This document shows positions 1-11,121 of a DNA stretch of 64,000 nt, in pieces; position 1 is the stretch's first letter; the number at the start of each line of letters is the position of its first letter. Under the pieces are notes generated by a model, which saw nothing but the letters and a program-made list of their open reading frames with translations, had not been told where the DNA came from and did not search any database. The stretch is taken from NCBI GenBank assembly GCA_003415625.1, contig PYIU01000008.1:124001-188000 (forward strand). Direction: 5' to 3'. The position numbers and the translations under genes were made by a program. This stretch comes from Aquanectria penicillioides. Taxonomy: Eukaryota > Ascomycota > Sordariomycetes > Hypocreales > Nectriaceae.

Positions 1-356
1 GCGAGAGTGAGGTTGGTGACACCGCCAATGACACTGCTCAGGATGCCGACAGTTGGTGTAAGCGAGTGCCGGGCAAATGAAGAGGTGACGTAGGGGGTCA
101 AGATGCCCATAGTGCCCGACAACATGCCTTCAACAAAATAGATAAGCCAAACCATGATGTAGGCGCAGGCAAGGGCCTGCGTAGTCCATGCCAATGTCAC
201 TGCTTCAATATTCTGCACGCCGGGTTGGACCTCAGTGGCTGGGAGAGTATCGCCATCGCCCTCAGTGCTGGAAATGTCGTCTAAAATTTCCTCATTTGCT
301 AGAGCAGTGTATGAGCCGGATTGGACACCCAAGGGGGGATCATGTAGCGTCTTCAT
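1..356 (-). CDS. SIT-family (siderophore-iron type) MFS transporter, N-terminal fragment at window edge
   Basis: The reverse strand reads from an ATG at 356-354 without a stop to the left edge, giving about 118 residues. A hydrophilic head carries the motif GVQNIEAVT that precedes TM1 in fungal siderophore-iron transporters. TM1 follows (LACAYIMVWLIYFVEGM), then LTPYVTSSFARHSLTPTVGI and SSVIGGVTNLTLA, the family's conserved loop leading into TM2. The rest of the protein lies outside the window. It is related to the second SIT-type gene at 11122-12866, so two members of the family bracket the crmA-like gene. Family members are plasma-membrane proton symporters for ferric siderophores or export related chelators. 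The cargo here is unknown; a metal-isocyanide complex is an inference from context. The upstream region holds two copies of AACTTGCTCA. Confidence 0.8.
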   Translation of the reverse strand, partial: MKTLHDPPLGVQSGSYTALANEEILDDISSTEGDGDTLPATEVQPGVQNIEAVTLAWTTQALACAYIMVWLIYFVEGMLSGTMGILTPYVTSSFARHSLTPTVGILSSVIGGVTNLTL

Positions 357-871
357 GGGTTACTGCAACCCGTGTATAACGACAAACACTAAGGATAAGG
401 CAAAACACAGACGGTCAAGAGAAGAGGCGGAGAGAATTAGGTGAATGGCGCAAACCACAACATACCACATGCAAGGTGTTCTTTCATTTTGACTTTTGTA
501 GGCAGACAGAAGACGGGGAGATTAAATGCTCAAGAACTTGCTCACCCCACAGCCCCTGGTTCGCATATCCTATCAGCGCACGAAAAACTTGCTCATCCTC
601 ATTCTATGAGGCTTAGCGTTCATCGAAAAAAGCATTTTCTGACAAGAGAACACGAGTCTGGGACTACGAAATATTTGGATTGGGAAACTGTCAGAGCCTG
701 GTATGATCTAAATTGATGCTCCCCTGTCCTCGACTGCAATGCATAACAGGCACCAAAAAATTGTCAAAACAGTATAAATTTTAGTTTAATAGGCTTCACA
801 TTGAGGTGCTCACCAGCCGTGGAAACTATGCAAAACGTCGAAATCCAACATATGGCCTGCTATGGAAATGC
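357..871. promoter_or_regulatory. Intergenic: SIT-type transporter promoter and crmA-like 3' flank
   Basis: No gene is supported here. Both neighbours lie on the minus strand, so this stretch is the 3' flank of the crmA-like gene and the promoter of the edge transporter. It contains two copies of AACTTGCTCA (535-544 and 586-595). Each matches the yeast Mac1 copper element TTTGCTCA at seven of eight positions. Short ORFs across the region show no recognisable protein. Confidence 0.4.
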
Positions 872-3800
872 CTAGCAACTAGTATCTACAAGATCTGCAT
901 ATTTTGTAAACTCCTCGTCAGTCTGGAACATCTGCAACTCCTCAGGGTGCGTGCCCAAGACGAGTTCCACACCTCCATCGCTCTTCATGGGGAAGATGAC
1001 GAGGAACCGGAAACGGCCATTGCCACGCTCGAGCTGCGGCCGCATCGATTCGGGCGCCCCTCCGTTGGCAAAGAATTTGTCCCCAAAACAAATATCACCG
1101 GTCGGAAAAAGCATCATATTCGAGATCATGGCGTGCATATGTTCGAGGCCCATGTTGGCAGTGGAGAATCTGCTATGATCTGAAAGGGACTGCAATATTG
1201 TAAAGGCGTCGTGAACAAGGGGCGGAGTGATGCGTGCGGCCGACTGGCGGAGCACGTACGCAACATGCCCGATGCTAGTATCAGGGGAGCATAGTGTCTC
1301 TACAGGAATGCTTGACCGGTTCAAGATGAGAAGACTGCCCATATACGTTGATGGTAGTAAAGAGGAGAAATATGGCCGGCCGTCGGTAGGCAGCTCGAGA
1401 ATAGACTGATCATCCGGTCCGAAAGTCTCCTTGCGGACCTCCTTGGCCACACGATACCGTGCCCTGATAGCGGCGCGCCAGAAAAAAGCTTGCACAATGT
1501 CGCTGATCGAGGTAATGACACCCTTGGCTTCCGGATCGGCCATGACATCCTGTTTCATTTTCTGTAGCTTGTCGGGTGTGATCAGAAACAAAGTTGTCTT
1601 GAGACACCTCTCTGCACGAGGTAGTGGCCAGACAGAGTGCAAGGGGAAAATTGGTCGAGGAGGTAGAGCCGCTCCCCTTGCCGTCTTGTTGGGAAGTGGA
1701 GCATTGTGATCTGTCATTGTAGTCTGAATGCTCTGACTTTCGTCGTTTGAAGGAAAAAATGGCAAGAAGCCCCATGTACCAGGATCAATCTCGTGAAGGG
1801 GCCTCGCTTTGCCTTCTTGCTGGTGGATTATCTCGGGTAAGCTGTGGTTGAAGCTCTCGGGATCGTACCACTCGCAAGTTGCCGACTCTTCGCCCTGGAG
1901 ATATCTACAGTTCTCGGCCCAGGCCCTAAGAGCAACCATGACACCGAGACCATCGAGGCAGCAGTGATTCAGGTCAACGGCTAAAATGCAGCCACCTTTG
2001 ACAAAGTTGGCTTGCCCTACGAGGATGTCGGCAGGCATCGTAGGGAATGGGTCATCCCGTAGAACGAGGCTGTCCTTAAACGCCGACGGTGCGAAACCTG
2101 CATTTCGCAGTTCGTCAAACGGTGGTAGAACGCCGGTGAGGTCCTTGTAAACAAGGCGATTATAAACAGACTTCGCTTGAGAAAGAGGAGGAATAGTCAC
2201 ACATAGATCTCCCTTGGTATAGTTGATTTCCTGCTCCGAGCAGTTCATCATCTTGCCACCAAGAGCTGGGATCAGATCAAAGGTGCGATTGAGGCCCTCT
2301 TGTAGGTTGGCAAATACTTGCACAAATTCAATCCCTTCACGCAGGGGGAAGTAAAAGACCAAACCCATCCCGTGGTTTGGATTGACATAATCGAATGCGT
2401 TCAACCTAAATGACTGCCGAGCCTGGTGCTGAGCAATCATCTTCTTCAGCTTGAGCTCATCATTGTCGAGACACTTGTGATTTGAGTCACCTATCACAGA
2501 GCGTTTTTTCTCAGCCCCAAGATGTGAGATAACAGCAGAGAGATCGGCAATGGTAGGGTTAGCGTAGACGTGGCGAGGTGCAAAACGTTCGCCTAGCCCA
2601 GCAGCTACTCTGATCGTTTTAACGGCCGCAAAGACGCCAAGTGAGTCCAAACCGATATCGAATAGGTTTCTCTCCACAGTGGCTTCTTGTATTTCTGGCA
2701 GTGAAGAAGCAAATACTTCACGAATACCGGTATGAATTGACTCAATCGACGTTGTGTCAATTTTAAAAGAGCCAATAATATCGTCGCTTCGTGAACTGTA
2801 GAAACGTTCAATGTAATCAGCGTAGAGCGCCAGAGTCGCAGCTCTCTTGACAGTAGCTTTGTCAGTGCGTATAAAAGGCTTTTCAGGCTCTGAAAAGGTG
2901 ACAAAATCTCTGAGCAGTTGGTTCTTATGTCGAGACATGGAGTTGGCTTGCTTCACCGTTTCCCAAATGCTGTCGAGAAGCTCATCGGGCTTGCTCAACG
3001 GATCTTTCAGCTCGACAAGTAGGCCTGCTTGGGGCTTTCCAGTTCCAAATATCAAGCATCCATTGATTGCCGGGTGAGTAGTTACAAAGGCCTCTGTCTC
3101 GAGGGGTGAGATCTTATACCCGTTCGAGAGTACAACAAGATCATCACTTCGTCCCTTGAAGGCCCATAGGTTTGGCTTGGTGGGATGTCTCATATACAGG
3201 TCTTTGAAATTGACGGATTCCTTTTCTGGGAACGTGTGAAAAATGCCCTGGAATAAGGGCCAGTCTTTGTTTCGATGGACCCAGTGCTCGTAGGTATCCT
3301 CCTCGAGCTTCCGGAACTCGAAGCCGGAATATGAGTGGAAGCAGAACCAGAACCAATCCTCTCGACTTGTCACAAGGTTTCCAATGAATAGTCCTTCCGT
3401 TGTACCCGTCAGGTTTAGTACTCGTATCACTTCATTTACCTTGCCAGCGCTGACTGGGCTGACGGGACCGCCAGATGCACAGATGAATTTCGACGGCTTG
3501 AGCTTTGCCAACACTTCAGGCGTTTCGCCTAACTCGTCGACGAGGGACGGTACCATGCTCCAAATATCAATCTGGGCATGTTCCGCGAGACCTTCCACCA
3601 GATTGACATTTGGCAAAACACCCACTGGGCCTAAGACACAATGCAAGTTAAAGAGAGCCGGCATCAGAATATCCATGATGATACCAGCGCCCTGCGTCAT
3701 ATGGTTAGCCAACTTTTGTTTCATTCTTTCGTCGCCTCATGAATGAAATTATAAACATACGTGACTCATTGGGAATGATGAGTAGATTTTATCCCCGGCT

Positions 3801-6076
3801 TTCCAGTCAGATGTCCATGGTAATAGGCCACCGTCACCTTCGACAGATGGCAATAGTCGCACTGCGTCCATGGTGCCTATCAGTCCGTTGGACCAGGGAA
3901 TAGGCTTGGGTACTCCAGTAGTTCCAGATGTATGAAGGAAACAGAAAGGGTCATCCTTAGCTTCCTCGAACGTTTTGGAATACGGGAAAGGTTTCGTAGA
4001 TCCGGCATCTAGAAGCTCGTCGAGTAGAGGGAGTTGTAGAACATCCATGGACCGTTTTTGCAACATCTGGTTGACTAAAGGAACTGGAGATGCATCGCTG
4101 GCATTGACCCAGATATCACACTTGGTTGCTTCTAGCACTGCCAATGCGCCTTCAGTGTTATTCCTTGGCGAGAGAAACAAAGCCTATAGACATGAGGTTG
4201 GGGTGGTTAGTAGTGAATAAAATGTGGTTCAAGTACAGTTGCATAGGGCTTACCGCATAACCATTCTTTACACACGCATAAGTTAAAAGAATATGACGCA
4301 GGTCATCTTAAGAAGTCAGAGTCTAGGCATCGAGATGGGACGACAATCATTATATGTAAACTTACGAGGTCCAATGTAGCCCACGGCTTTGATCGAGTCG
4401 GGACTCCCAACCTGGTCGTGGAGCCACCAAGCCGTCTTGTCAACTGCCTTTGCGAATTCACTAGCAGAAATGCGTCTGAATCCCAGTGAAGGACCTGAAA
4501 AAGTGGCTAGAGAGAACACAATGCGGTCTGGCTCTGCGACAGCGAGGTTGTCCATGATCTGAGGAATAAGCCTGTTGCCATATGGTACCGGTCCAGACAC
4601 AGGAATTTCCATCGGTGGTGAATTTCTGACCAACTTATCTTCTACGATTGAATCCCGGATGCTCCAGTCCGATCTGGTCGGAGAGCCTGGCTGTGGCGTA
4701 GTAGCAGCGCTACCTTCCTCTATCACGCGGGGCGAGAAGATGAAGTCACTGGGCGAAACCATGGATGGTGAGGATATTTGAGGTGTAGAGGCCTCTCGTG
4801 GATATCCATCGGTGCTCATGGGTCCGTTCGTCTGGAAACATGGTGCCGATGTTTCGGTGATGCCTAGCACATCCATCTTGCCCAATATCTCCTTGAAGTA
4901 GCTTGGTCTGTCATCCGTGTACACAAGCTCCAGTCCATCTTGCTTAGCAAAATCGCCCATGGGGGCACTAATCCACTCTCCATCCGCCAGTTGGGCAACA
5001 CTGCAGTGCCATGGAGTCGTGAATCCGGTTGTGGTGTTGAGTAGACACAGCGATATTTTGTGCTGTCCAGTAGATTTGTGAATGGATAGCCGCAAGTGGT
5101 TGGGAAATGCGTGGTTAATCGCGCGAGCAAAAGCCTAGTTGAAGAGCATTAGTTGACAATAATTCTAGTACGCAAGTAGCTGGCAATTTGCTTACATCTC
5201 CTCGTATCAACATCTGTTTAGCGAGATATCTGCAATCTGCTGAATACTTGTCGGCAGTTCGATCCACCCCGAGAGGGAAAATATGCCGCAAATCCGACTC
5301 CAAGAACTTCACATATCCAAGGTAGGTCAGTTTAGTATCGGGCATGGTAGAAATCTCGTGCTCGATATCAAGATCGGCTCTGCCGTGCTTGTTGAGTAAC
5401 AGCCGACGGAAATTAGTACAGTTGGCGACGTATTCTATTTCACTCATCTTTTCAGACAAAGGGAAATCCAGAACGTCTCTTATTCTGCAGAAGCTAAGAT
5501 GATGACATTTCTCTTGAATAGCCACCTTGCGTAAGGCTTCACCGTAAGCCCAAGTGACTTGATCCGGTATAGATAACAAGTCTAACAGTGGAAATTGAGG
5601 CTATTGCGTCAGAAATGATCTTTTCTTGATCAGCCTAAAGTAGGCCGAAATTTCTTGCAAAACATACCGTTATACACGACGCCATCCGAGATTATGGTGA
5701 GACGAGCCCCTGGTGGATATACCTCCTGTATGCGTGCGCACATGGCATTGAGTCGATTGAGAGCCAACTCTTCGCCTTTGTCAGGGACACTGCCAAGCAC
5801 CTTGTAGACCTTGTTTGCCGACTTGAAGGGGAATCCAGGAAGACACGCCTCTACTGGGACCCCTGCGGCGACATACTGGGCAACGATGGAGAGGAAGTTA
5901 TCTCCTCCTTGGTCCGATCTGCCCTTTGGGTCATCAAACTTGTTCAGTGCATAGTCGAAAATGACATCCAGAACTTGTCGAGAGATATGCTTGACCTCCT
6001 CGCTGACTTCCACTTCATTGGACGAGGAGTGCTGCTCACCGTCAGTGCAGTCGCCAAGTGTTGGCTTCACCATCAT
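872..6076 (-). CDS. crmA: crmA-like hybrid: isocyanide synthase - adenylation - thiolation - acyltransferase
   Basis: Six exons (6076-5668, 5581-5196, 5134-4366, 4306-4254, 4183-3761, 3691-872) join in frame to 1619 residues with no frameshift. Residues about 30-345 are a DIT1/PvcA isocyanide synthase domain, with FPFKSANKVYKV, SDGVVYN and NTTTGFTTPWHCSVA. This family turns an amino-acid amine into an isonitrile. A Ser/Pro-rich linker follows. The adenylation domain (about 445-930) has LHTSGTTGVPKP near 625, NLTGTTEG near 773 and RSDDLVVLSNGYK near 862. The carrier domain has GLDSLG, with Ser near 1029 as the pantetheine site. The C-terminal 550 residues are a BAHD/trichothecene-acetyltransferase-like domain with HCCLD (HxxxD) near 1254. 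This order matches Aspergillus fumigatus CrmA, the copper-responsive isocyanide synthase-NRPS. The substrate is not readable here. The gene is divergent from the acetyltransferase at 7121. Confidence 0.9.
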
Positions 6077-7120
6077 GGAGACAATTTTTTATGTTGGATG
6101 GGATGGAGCTTCCAGGCAGTATTGAGGGCTTCTTGACGTGAATCCTAGCGAAGAGTTATATATTGCCCCAACACAGTGCTTGAGTTTTGGCATCCCGGCA
6201 ATCAGTCCAGCCAGCAAAATTACACACGCGTCAGCACGAGGACAGATGACAGTCCAAATTAATTTGGGAATCAACTAACAAAGGCAGCTAGGTAATAGCT
6301 AACACACCATACGACAAGGAACGAAAACAAACCAAGAGCACATCTCAGTTTCGTACCAAATACTTCATGCAGTGTCCAATCCACAGACTCCACTCCACTC
6401 CGGGGGACTCACCTGCAGGGAACTCCCACCGTAGTTGGCTGGTGGGTCGTGTTGGGATGGCAGCAGGAAAACCTCTCAAGTTCGTGGCTGCAGGGGGGGC
6501 GATAAAAATGCAGACTATGAGTCTACAGGAAAGTCTAAATCTTGGCAGCTGATACATCACGCTGACCATCCGACGCGGCTTTCGAGCAAATTTGAGGCAA
6601 ATATAAGCAGTTGGAATACGGCGTGCAGACCCCAGCCCATGTAAAGTGGAGGCCGATGCAGGTCGCGCCCATCCAGGCATTTTCAGATGAGACTCCAAGG
6701 CTAGCTTTATCGTATTGACCATGGCAACGGTCACCGTCTATGGGGCCAATTCCGAGACTAATCCCCGAGATGCCCTATCCACGCTACCCTGGAGTTCGCG
6801 CCAATATATCGATATTGCCTATGTGCCGTTTCGATGGACTAACGGCTGCAGGAATGAACCGGCTAGCCTAGTGAGCTGGCTCTCCTGGTGGCAAGTTATT
6901 ATTTCTTTAAATTGATACCGTCTCGATATTGTCTTTCCTAGTTTATACTTGGGGTGTCGATTTTGGTGTCTGCTTACGACTTCCACTCAATCATCTTGCC
7001 GCTCTTCCTGTTTTTGGGCACATTTCGCTTGCCCTAGCTTATGTTGCACGGCTCTTCATAGCCAACATGCTTCGCGTAAACAAAGTTTTGACCGCACAGC
7101 TAGAAAGTCGCGCCGGTGGA
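6077..7120. promoter_or_regulatory. Bidirectional promoter between crmA-like gene and acetyltransferase
   Basis: This 1.04 kb gap separates two divergently transcribed biosynthetic genes (starts at 6076 minus and 7121 plus). No coding exon is supported in it. It holds a 7/8 copper-element-like site, CGAGCAAA at 6583-6590 (TTTGCTCG on the minus strand), and AGAGCACA at 6335-6342 (TGTGCTCT on the minus strand). The second is one base from TGTGCTCA, the element reported for Aspergillus Mac1. A G7 run lies at about 6493. These matches are weak on their own. Confidence 0.45.
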
Positions 7121-8599
7121 ATGTCAGACATTTACAAACTCCAACAACTGAGGCCCCTAGGTACTTGAACACCTTCAAACCACGACCATCGACCTTTTCT
7201 AATTCAACATAGGAAATTTGGAGAAAGTTTCGGCTGCTTGCCACCACCTAGGGTTCTTCAACAATGTCGGACTCTCGGCTCAATACAAACTATCTTCTTC
7301 TCACACCCCAAGGACTAAGGATCTGCGTCGACTCATCTTCGCTGCTGTAGGAGATGTGGTCTGTAAGCATCGTACACTGTTCGCCATCCCTATCAATGAA
7401 GAGACACCAGATACGTATTTTGCCTCTCTTCCTTCAATTGATCTCAACACAAGTGTCATATTTGTCAAGCGGTCCCAGTCCTTGACCGGCGTCAGAGAAG
7501 GAGATGACACAGAACTTGACGCAATCCTCGAGGATCAGCACAATACCAGCTTCAAAACTTCATATGGTACCTTGCCATTCTGGCGCCTGATTATTCTACA
7601 AGACTCCGAGGAGAAAATGAGTTCACAGCCTGCTTTATCTACCATCACGCGATTGGTGACGGAGTATCTGGACTTGTTTTCCACAAAGAATTCCATCATG
7701 CCCTGGAGACTGCTTCTTCCGCTTCTTCTCCGACGTTCAATAATCTGGAGACCGTCCAACCAGATGAGAATTCTTCAGTTCTCCCACCCGTTGAGGAATT
7801 GCACACTCTACCAATCAATCCACATTCCTCTGGCCCTGCTCCCACAAGCCTCAAAGAATGGACGGGCAGCTCCATCTTTGCCCCCTGCAAGTCACGCTGG
7901 TCGTCTCTTTGCTTTGCACCCAAGCTCTCGCAAGCCTTCTTTCGGGAGTGCCGAGATAGGGACCTATCAGTAACGTCTGCGCTGTCGTCTATAATCGCCA
8001 CAGTCTTGTTTAGTAAACTCCCACCGACCGAAGAGGCTCTGACATGCATTATTCCTGTCAGCCTACGTCCATGGCTCAATCTTCCTCGCGAGGTGGCCGA
8101 GGGCGCAATTGGAACCTACTTTGATGCCACAAAGGTGTGCTTCACGCGGCCGAACGAGGACCCCGATAATGCCAAGACGATAGATGAATGGACAGGAGCT
8201 CGGAAAGTCTCAGGTGTGATCAATGACTATATCGGCAATGTTTCGCCAACTGGGGAGCCCTATACGGCAATTGCTGTCTTTAAAAGTATTCCAGATGTCT
8301 CTACAATCTTCAACTCTATGCTTGGGAAGCCTCGCGATGCAGCGTTCGAAGTGACAAATGTTGGAAGATTCTCAACATATGAAAATTCCGAGGCCATTGA
8401 ACCCTGTCTGTGGGATGTGGGAAAAGTGCAACTTAGCCGGAGCTCTGTTGTGACTGGGGCCGCCGTTACCGTTAGTGTTGCGACTGGCGGCGATAGATCA
8501 ATGACGGTTGGTCTTAGCTGGCAGCAGGGTGTTGTGGAGGATGGAATTATACAAGGCATCAAAGAAGAGCTTCGAAACTATTTTAGGAAGTATGAGTGA
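7121..8599 (+). CDS. Alcohol acetyltransferase-type (AATase) enzyme, one-base frameshift
   Basis: The start is a short first exon, 7121-7160, ending LRPLG. A GT-AG intron (7161-7212) follows, then LEKVSAACHHLGFFNN, the usual N-terminus of the fungal alcohol O-acetyltransferase (AATase) family. The catalytic HxxxD motif is HHAIGD, encoded near 7640-7660. It lies one frame away from the upstream coding frame. The shift maps to the A4 run at 7614-7617: one extra A would give an uninterrupted 475-residue protein. Downstream, CIIPVSLRPWL and the C-terminal half are intact. It probably acyl- or acetylates an alcohol or amine on the isocyanide product, cytosolically (an inference from the divergent crmA-like neighbour). 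Sequencing error is the likeliest cause of the shift; real inactivation cannot be excluded. Confidence 0.8.
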
Positions 8600-9122
8600 T
8601 AAGTAATTCCTGGTATGATGATATCAAGCGGGGAATACATGCAAACGAGCATGACCGATATTCCATCAGATAGATACAAAGACTGGGAGGTGAAAATTAT
8701 TTGGCAATCCACTTGGAATATATGATAACTCACTTAAAGAAATAGTTTTCTGCTTACCCACTCTGCGAGTGGAATGTGCTCCATAGTCTACAGTCTAGAA
8801 TGGAGAACGGAGAGAATTTAAATGGGTGGGTCGGCATTTCTAAATCAATTCCACCAAAGTTAAGGTCGTACTAATCTCCTACGCTCGCATGTGCTAACAA
8901 AATGATCCGTATCCAAAGACATGTGACCTACGACTCGATGGGCCCGACTCTACCCGAGTCCAATTCCTAAGACACACGCAATATAATTTCCCGTAACCCA
9001 CATGATCCCTCACGCTGTTCCTGTTGGCGGAGAATTGCTCAAAATCCATTCGTTGGGAAGAAAAGCTAAATAAGAATACCAGAAAGTCAATTTCATTCCA
9101 CCTCGTTACTCTCGGTTTCAAA
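8600..9122. other. Intergenic: acetyltransferase 3' flank and hydrolase promoter
   Basis: No gene is seen. The hydrolase promoter carries ATTGCTCA at 9034-9041, 82 bp upstream of its ATG, which is a 7/8 match to the Mac1 copper element. No other structure was noticed. Confidence 0.35.
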
Positions 9123-10181
9123 ATGGCCAAAGAGCCGTCTGCCTATCCTTTTCCGTACTCGCAGGCCACAATGCTCGACGCCAGGATCAAGATACCACGC
9201 CCCGCCATTGATCCTACGCTGGCACCAATTCTCGATTCATATTTGCTGCCCGAAGAGCTGGATCTCAACTTTATGCGCGGTCTTTCGGCTGGTGGCGACA
9301 CAGCAGCGTTTGTTTACACTGCTGCTAACATTATCCAGAGTGCGCCGCACCTAAAGCACACGGAATATACCATCACTGGGCTGGAAGGTAACAGCATCGT
9401 CCTGTCTGTCTTTGCGCCAGAGAATCCAAAGGCCTCTACTTTGCCAGCCTTATACTACATGCATGGTGGCGGCATGGTTGCTGGTGATCGATTCTCTGCC
9501 CTCACTGAATTGTTGGACCTCGTCAAAGGCGTTCAGTGTGTTATTGTGTCTGTCGAATATCGACTTTCACCGGAGACTCGCGCCCCTGGACCAGCAGAGG
9601 ATTGCTATACCGGGCTTTTGTGGGTGTCGAAGAACGCGAGCACCTTAGGAATCGACCCGGCTGGCATTGTTGTGTGTGGCGTGTCTGGAGGTGCCGCTCT
9701 AGCAGCAGTAATTTGCCTCATGGCCCGAGACAGGACATCCCCCATAGTTCCTATCAAGGCGCAGATGTTGATGTCCCCCATGCTCGACGATCGATGCGGA
9801 AGGATCTCAGATCAGCAGTTTGAATATGGTAGCCCATGGTGCGGTATCTCGAATCGCACAGCATGGGCTCATGTCATTGGGGAGAACCGGGGATCCGACA
9901 AGGTTACACCATATCAGTCACCCTCTCGATCGGAAGATCTGTCAAATCTCCCCCAGACATACATTGATGCCGCAGAATGCGAGGTATTTCGAGATGCTGC
10001 AGTTTTTTACGCTATGGACATGTGGCGTTGCGGGTCGACATGCGAGTTGCATGTCTGGCCGGGTGCCTTTCACATGTTTGATGGAATGGATAACCCGTGT
10101 GTGCCTCTTATCCATGCTGCGATTGAAGCAAAGCAGACTTGGCTTGAGAGAATCATGCAGTCTCCGAATGGAGAAAGCTAG
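9123..10181 (+). CDS. Alpha/beta hydrolase fold-3 (HSL-type) esterase/lipase-like
   Basis: An intronless ORF of 352 residues runs from ATG 9123. The frame is open further upstream only to a TTG, so this ATG is preferred. Motifs of the hormone-sensitive-lipase family are present in order: the oxyanion motif HGGGM, the nucleophile elbow GVSGG (GxSxG with Gly for the usual Ala), an acid region DAAECEVFRDAA, and the C-terminal catalytic His in HMFDG. Family members hydrolyse small esters or amides in the cytosol. It sits co-directional between the acetyltransferase and the second SIT transporter, so it may deacylate the isocyanide product or a metal complex, as some esterases release iron from siderophores. 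That role is inferred. Codon use and base composition look like the neighbours. Confidence 0.8.
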   Translation: MAKEPSAYPFPYSQATMLDARIKIPRPAIDPTLAPILDSYLLPEELDLNFMRGLSAGGDTAAFVYTAANIIQSAPHLKHTEYTITGLEGNSIVLSVFAPENPKASTLPALYYMHGGGMVAGDRFSALTELLDLVKGVQCVIVSVEYRLSPETRAPGPAEDCYTGLLWVSKNASTLGIDPAGIVVCGVSGGAALAAVICLMARDRTSPIVPIKAQMLMSPMLDDRCGRISDQQFEYGSPWCGISNRTAWAHVIGENRGSDKVTPYQSPSRSEDLSNLPQTYIDAAECEVFRDAAVFYAMDMWRCGSTCELHVWPGAFHMFDGMDNPCVPLIHAAIEAKQTWLERIMQSPNGES

Positions 10182-11121
10182 TTGTTGTGCCGTCATAATG
10201 TTGGGTTCTGACTTTAGAATTAGAAGCAATTGTGCTAGCTAGCTAGGATTTGGATATCTCGTCACCTCCATCATACTCATGAGCCTATGGGTTGCATCGC
10301 CAGCACCGCAGGATGAACCAGTCCCTCGGGCTCCGTTTGCATAGAGTACTCATTGTACTGCGTGATGACATTGACTAGGAACTTGATATTTGCGCCATTG
10401 TTCCGTTCCACCCTTCTCGCTCAGCGGTCAAATGGAGCCGACGGTGTCGTCTGTGGTCCAAGAAAATAAGAGACATGGGAGACGGAGCTTGTCGTCCTGA
10501 ACTGGACTAACGTGATTCAGCCTGAGACGGCCCGTTGCGCGAGTTAAATCGAGCTAATTATCATTGGTAGGTTGGTGCAGGACATGTTCGAGCGCAAGGA
10601 ACGTGGGAGCAGGGGTTCGATCATAGTTATGTGCTATGCGCAGATGGCCGGGCCTCAAGGGGAAAAAAAGCACTTGTCCGAAAATTGATATCGAGAGCAT
10701 CTTGCGCGAAGTTGGTCTTTGCGATGATTCTGCGCCAGATATTCTCATTATGAGTGCCCAACCTTGGGCATAACTTGTCATGAGTGGTCTGTTTTACACC
10801 CCACGAGGTGACGCGACATCATGGATGGAAACCGCAGAGACAAAACATTATCCGCAAACCAACACATTACCAGGATCGTTGCACCACCGCCACCATTCTC
10901 CTATTATTGCTTCTGTCCCAGGTCAGGTTTGCATGCCCCACCACCAACAATCTTTGTCACAGGGCTAAACGCCGATTTTATTTGCTCAATCTGCAGTTCA
11001 AGCGTTCCCAGCGGCAATATATAATAAATCACCAACCATGGCATTGGAATCACCTATTTGTTGTCCGTAGACCTTGACCATCATTCCTTTACTTCCCCCT
11101 TGAACTTTCAACTCCTACGAC
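10182..11121. promoter_or_regulatory. Intergenic: promoter of second SIT-type transporter
   Basis: This 0.94 kb stretch has no supported gene; overlapping short ORFs at 10780-11077 lack any recognisable domain. It contains the exact copper element TTTGCTCA (10981-10988) 134 bp before the transporter ATG. Pyrimidine-rich sequence around 11085-11105 is typical of a fungal 5' UTR. Confidence 0.45.
10981..10988 (+). promoter_or_regulatory. Exact match to copper-starvation element TTTGC(T/G)CA
   Basis: TTTGCTCA lies 134 bp upstream of the SIT-type transporter start. It equals the binding element known for the yeast copper-deficiency activator Mac1. A single octamer is expected by chance roughly once per 16 kb on either strand, so functional support must come from expression data. 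Confidence 0.35.
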
